A DNA stretch of 64,000 bases from Billgrantia aerodenitrificans (GTDB lineage Bacteria; Pseudomonadota; Gammaproteobacteria; Pseudomonadales; Halomonadaceae), in NCBI RefSeq assembly GCF_021404405.1, contig NZ_JABFTV010000003.1:186001-250000 (forward strand), in the 5' to 3' direction. Positions 61,738 to 64,000 of the stretch are shown one piece after another. Each line of letters starts with the position of its first letter. Positions within the stretch are counted from its first letter, which is position 1. Made by a program: the position numbers and the translations under genes. A model generated the notes under the pieces. The model did no database searches and had not been told where the DNA came from. It saw nothing but the letters and a program-made list of their open reading frames with translations.

Positions 61738-61751
61738 GTTTCATTTGAAAC
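61738..61751. promoter_or_regulatory. Palindrome GTTTCA-TT-TGAAAC
   Basis: This 6-2-6 palindrome lies upstream of the DUF6455-like gene. Its left flank (ATAGTTTCA) is also found in the dyad over the homogentisate operon promoter at 23590, and GTTTCAT occurs in the complement of the shared 26-bp element. It is a candidate regulator site. Confidence 0.4.
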
Positions 61752-61776
61752 TCAAGGCAGACATCCCATAACGCAG

Positions 61777-61800
61777 CGAGCACGGCCGGGGCCGTGCTCG
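61777..61800 (-). terminator. Hairpin after the orphan dctP gene
   Basis: CGAGCACGGCC pairs with GGCCGTGCTCG around a minimal loop, 34 bp after the dctP stop. The stem is strong but there is no T run. Confidence 0.55.
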
Positions 61801-61834
61801 CAAGCGTGGGTCAGCGTGAGTGATAGGGCGCGGT

Positions 61835-62896
61835 TTACGCCTCGGGATCAATGACATCCTCGGCAGAAAGGCCCTCCTCGCCCTGGGCGGCATCGAGCTG
61901 CTCAAAGAAGTAGGTGTGAGCGGCCTCGCCGTCGACGCCCTTGGCCCCGGCCGCTTCCATCCACTCGCCGGGCAGGTCGGCGGCCATCTGCTGGAAGCGT
62001 TCGATCTCCTCGGCGGGCAGCTCGACGAAGGTGTTGCCGCGCTGCTCGGCGAACTCGATGCCGCGCACGTCGACCACGTCCATCATGTAGCCGAACAGAC
62101 GTGAGAGCTTCTCCCCGGAGACGCTCTCGATCGCCTCACGGTCCTCTTCGGAGAGCGAGGCCCAGGTATCGGGGTTCATCACCAGCGAGAAGCTGCCGCG
62201 ATAGAAGCCACCCGGCATCTGTACGGTGTAGGGCAGCACCTCGGCCAGGCGGAAGCTCCTGAGGCCCTCGAGCGTGAGCATGGCGCCATCGATGACGCCC
62301 TGGGTCGCCGCCTCATAGGTGCTGGCTGGCGGCAGCGCCACGCCCGTCAGCGCCAGCGCACTGGAGATATCGCCCATCACGCCGCCGCCGATACGCACGC
62401 GCTTGCCACGCAAATCGTCGAGGCTGCCGATAGACTGGTTGAGGAACATCGAACCCGGGCCATGCACGCCCACGCCGATCACTTCGACCCCGCGATGCTC
62501 ACCGGCATCGGCGAAGTACTCATTGTGCGTGCGCCAGTAGGCCACCGAGGCGGCTTCCGAGGAGAAGTCCTCGAAGGTGGGCAGCTCGGGCAGCTTGGTC
62601 AACTCGAAGCGCCCCGGCATCAGGCCGTGAAACAGCCAGGTGACGTCGGCCACGCCATCGGCGATCAGCTCCATCTGGGCGTTGGGTGGGCCCATGTCGT
62701 GTACCACGTTAACGCTCACGCGCCCTTCGGTGGCCTCCTCGACCCAACTGGCCCAGGTCGGCCAGACGATGGTATTGACCCCGTGGTTGGGGCCCGCCCA
62801 GGTGCTCACCGTGAGTTCGGTGGCCGCGGCGCTGTGGAAGACTCCCAGGGAGAGCGCGGTCAGCGTGGTCAGTGTCGCGAGCTTGTGCATTTTCAT
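61835..62896 (-). CDS. TRAP substrate-binding protein, orphan paralogue
   Basis: The 353-residue periplasmic protein has a signal peptide (MKMHKLATLTTLTALSLGVF, cleavage near AAA-TEL), GVNTIVWPTWASWVEEATEG, GKRVRIGGGVMGDISSA and GFYRGSFSLVMNP. It is closely similar, along its whole length, to the binding protein at 22254-23309. No permease genes adjoin it in this window: a hairpin follows it and a reductase precedes it. It may deliver its ligand to the permeases at 20383-22225. AGGA lies before ATG 62896. Confidence 0.92.
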   Translation of the reverse strand: MKMHKLATLTTLTALSLGVFHSAAATELTVSTWAGPNHGVNTIVWPTWASWVEEATEGRVSVNVVHDMGPPNAQMELIADGVADVTWLFHGLMPGRFELTKLPELPTFEDFSSEAASVAYWRTHNEYFADAGEHRGVEVIGVGVHGPGSMFLNQSIGSLDDLRGKRVRIGGGVMGDISSALALTGVALPPASTYEAATQGVIDGAMLTLEGLRSFRLAEVLPYTVQMPGGFYRGSFSLVMNPDTWASLSEEDREAIESVSGEKLSRLFGYMMDVVDVRGIEFAEQRGNTFVELPAEEIERFQQMAADLPGEWMEAAGAKGVDGEAAHTYFFEQLDAAQGEEGLSAEDVIDPEA

Positions 62897-62963
62897 TGTC
62901 GTTCCTCGTGAGTCCCGGTTGTCAGGGTTGGCGTAGGTCTTGCGTGTTGTGGTTGTGTTGGGA

Positions 62964-64000
62964 TTAGAGGGCCAGCACCAGTTTCTTGCCCTTGGCACGT
63001 GAGCAGCAGCTCATCAGCCGATCCTGGCCGGCACGCTCGGCGGCGGTGAGCACCTTGTCGCGATGATCGATCTCGCCCTCGATCACTTCGACCTGGCAGG
63101 AACCACACAGCCCCTCTTCGCAGTCGCTGGGCACGTCGACACCGGCGGCGCGCAGCGTCTGCAGCAGGGTGCGGTCCGCCGCCACCTCGACCACCAGCTC
63201 GGAGTCGGCGAGCTCGACTTCGAAGGCGTGCTCGTTCTGCGGATCCAGCAGCGCGCCTTCGGCGGTGAAATGCTCCACATGCAGGCTGCCTTCCGGCCAG
63301 TGAGCGGTGCCGGCCTCCAGTGCCGCGAGCAGGCGCTCGGGGCCGCAGGCATAGAGCAGCGTGCCTGCGTCAGGCTCGGCAAGCAGCGAGGCGAGGTCGA
63401 GCCGCGCACCTTCATTCTTGGGATAGAGCCGCAGTGCCTCGCCGTGGTCGCGCTCGAGCCGCTCGACGAAGGCCATGCTGGAGCGCGAGCGGCCGGCATA
63501 GTGCAGTTCAAAGGACTTCCCCAGCCGCTTGAGGCGGTCGGCCATGGCGATGATCGGCGTGATGCCGATGCCGCCGGCGATCAGCACGTAGCGGTCGGCC
63601 GTCTCGTCGAGGCGGAAGTGGTTCTTCGGTCCGCGCACGCGCAGCTCGATACCCTCTCGCACCGTGTCGTGGACCCAGCGCGAGCCGCCACGGCCGGCTT
63701 CCTCGCGCAGCACGGCCACCTGCCAGTCACCCGATGTCGCCGGGCCACACAGCGAGTACTTGCGTGACTCGCCGCTGGGCAGCACGACGTCGAGGTGTGA
63801 GCCCGGTGTCCAGGCGGGCAGAGCACGCCCGGCGGGGTCGACCAGGGACACGCCGAGCACCCCCTCGGCCTCGGGCTCGGCGCGGGCCACGCGGACGCGC
63901 CGCACGATGGTGCGCGCCTCCGGCGCCCCTACCGGGAAGTCGCGCTGGGCGCTGCGCACCGCGGGGTCGCGGCGCTCCGGATTCTGCGCCGGGTCCCAGC
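62964..64000 (-). CDS. Phthalate-dioxygenase/VanB-type reductase, 5' end at or beyond the window edge
   Basis: The protein has an FMN/NAD reductase module (GSHLDVVLPSGESRKYSLCG, IAGGIGITPIIAMADRLKRL and YACGPERLLAAL) and a C-terminal plant-type 2Fe-2S domain (SDCEEGLCGSCQVEVIEG, CCSRAKG). It supplies electrons to Rieske oxygenases such as vanillate demethylase. The frame stays open to the right edge; a GTG at 63959 is the only internal start near the family's usual beginning but has a poor ribosome site, so the true start may be outside. It lies 67 bp upstream of the orphan dctP. Confidence 0.88.
   Translation of the reverse strand, partial: WDPAQNPERRDPAVRSAQRDFPVGAPEARTIVRRVRVARAEPEAEGVLGVSLVDPAGRALPAWTPGSHLDVVLPSGESRKYSLCGPATSGDWQVAVLREEAGRGGSRWVHDTVREGIELRVRGPKNHFRLDETADRYVLIAGGIGITPIIAMADRLKRLGKSFELHYAGRSRSSMAFVERLERDHGEALRLYPKNEGARLDLASLLAEPDAGTLLYACGPERLLAALEAGTAHWPEGSLHVEHFTAEGALLDPQNEHAFEVELADSELVVEVAADRTLLQTLRAAGVDVPSDCEEGLCGSCQVEVIEGEIDHRDKVLTAAERAGQDRLMSCCSRAKGKKLVLAL

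Overview
The window looks like the chromosome of a GC-rich gammaproteobacterium, most likely a member of the Halomonadaceae (Halomonas sensu lato). This is an inference. It rests on the dxs-ispA-xseB order, the abundance of TRAP transporters, the strong G/C third-position bias and the overall style of the proteins. No tRNA, rRNA, CRISPR array or insertion sequence was seen.

Layout. At 1-5507 (minus strand) lies the start of a type VI secretion cluster, in the order tssB-tssC-tssE-tssF-tssG and the first 64 codons of an FHA-domain gene. At 5970-10713 are housekeeping genes: dxs-ispA-xseB (isoprenoid precursors and exonuclease VII small subunit) and serA. At 10716-17955 are a small unknown protein, an EamA transporter and a D-amino-acid catabolic module: a D-serine dehydratase-like PLP enzyme, divergent from an RpiR regulator, an N-acyl-D-amino-acid deacylase, a RidA protein and a sodium symporter. 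At 18061-29892 are an atypical crotonase, IclR and MarR regulators, a TRAP transporter and the homogentisate pathway: an MBL-fold protein, an MhaAB-like flavin hydroxylase with its small partner, hmgA, fumarylacetoacetase and maleylacetoacetate isomerase. At 29953-38473 are two MFS exporters, small stress-type proteins, MocR and MerR regulators, an alpha/beta hydrolase and a second MhaAB-like pair with its own IclR regulator.

From 38558 to 59409 almost everything is on the minus strand and forms an aromatic or heteroaromatic catabolic supercluster with no identifiable substrate. It holds a DcaP-like porin; a ThDP enzyme, ALDH, aspartate-dehydrogenase-like protein, SDR, alpha/beta hydrolase and cupin; an extradiol-type VOC dioxygenase with an IclR regulator; a cytoplasmic sulfatase with a TRAP transporter and a NicC/salicylate-hydroxylase-like monooxygenase; and a three-component Rieske oxygenase (ferredoxin, oxygenase, ferredoxin reductase) with an SDR and two small proteins.

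The strongest new observation is a 26-bp element, ATATGAAAC-N4-TTTMTTATTTGAT. It occurs three times, at 49196, 55120 and 59331, each time just downstream of a TTGACA-N16/17 sigma70 promoter and in front of one of the three transcription units (IclR-VOC; monooxygenase-TRAP-sulfatase; Rieske). It defines a probable single regulon, presumably under the IclR repressor at 48277-49077.

The right end (59461-64000) has GntR and LuxR regulators, a second copy of a cysteine-rich DUF6455-like protein, an orphan TRAP binding protein that is a close paralogue of the one at 22254-23309, and a phthalate-dioxygenase-type reductase open to the window edge.
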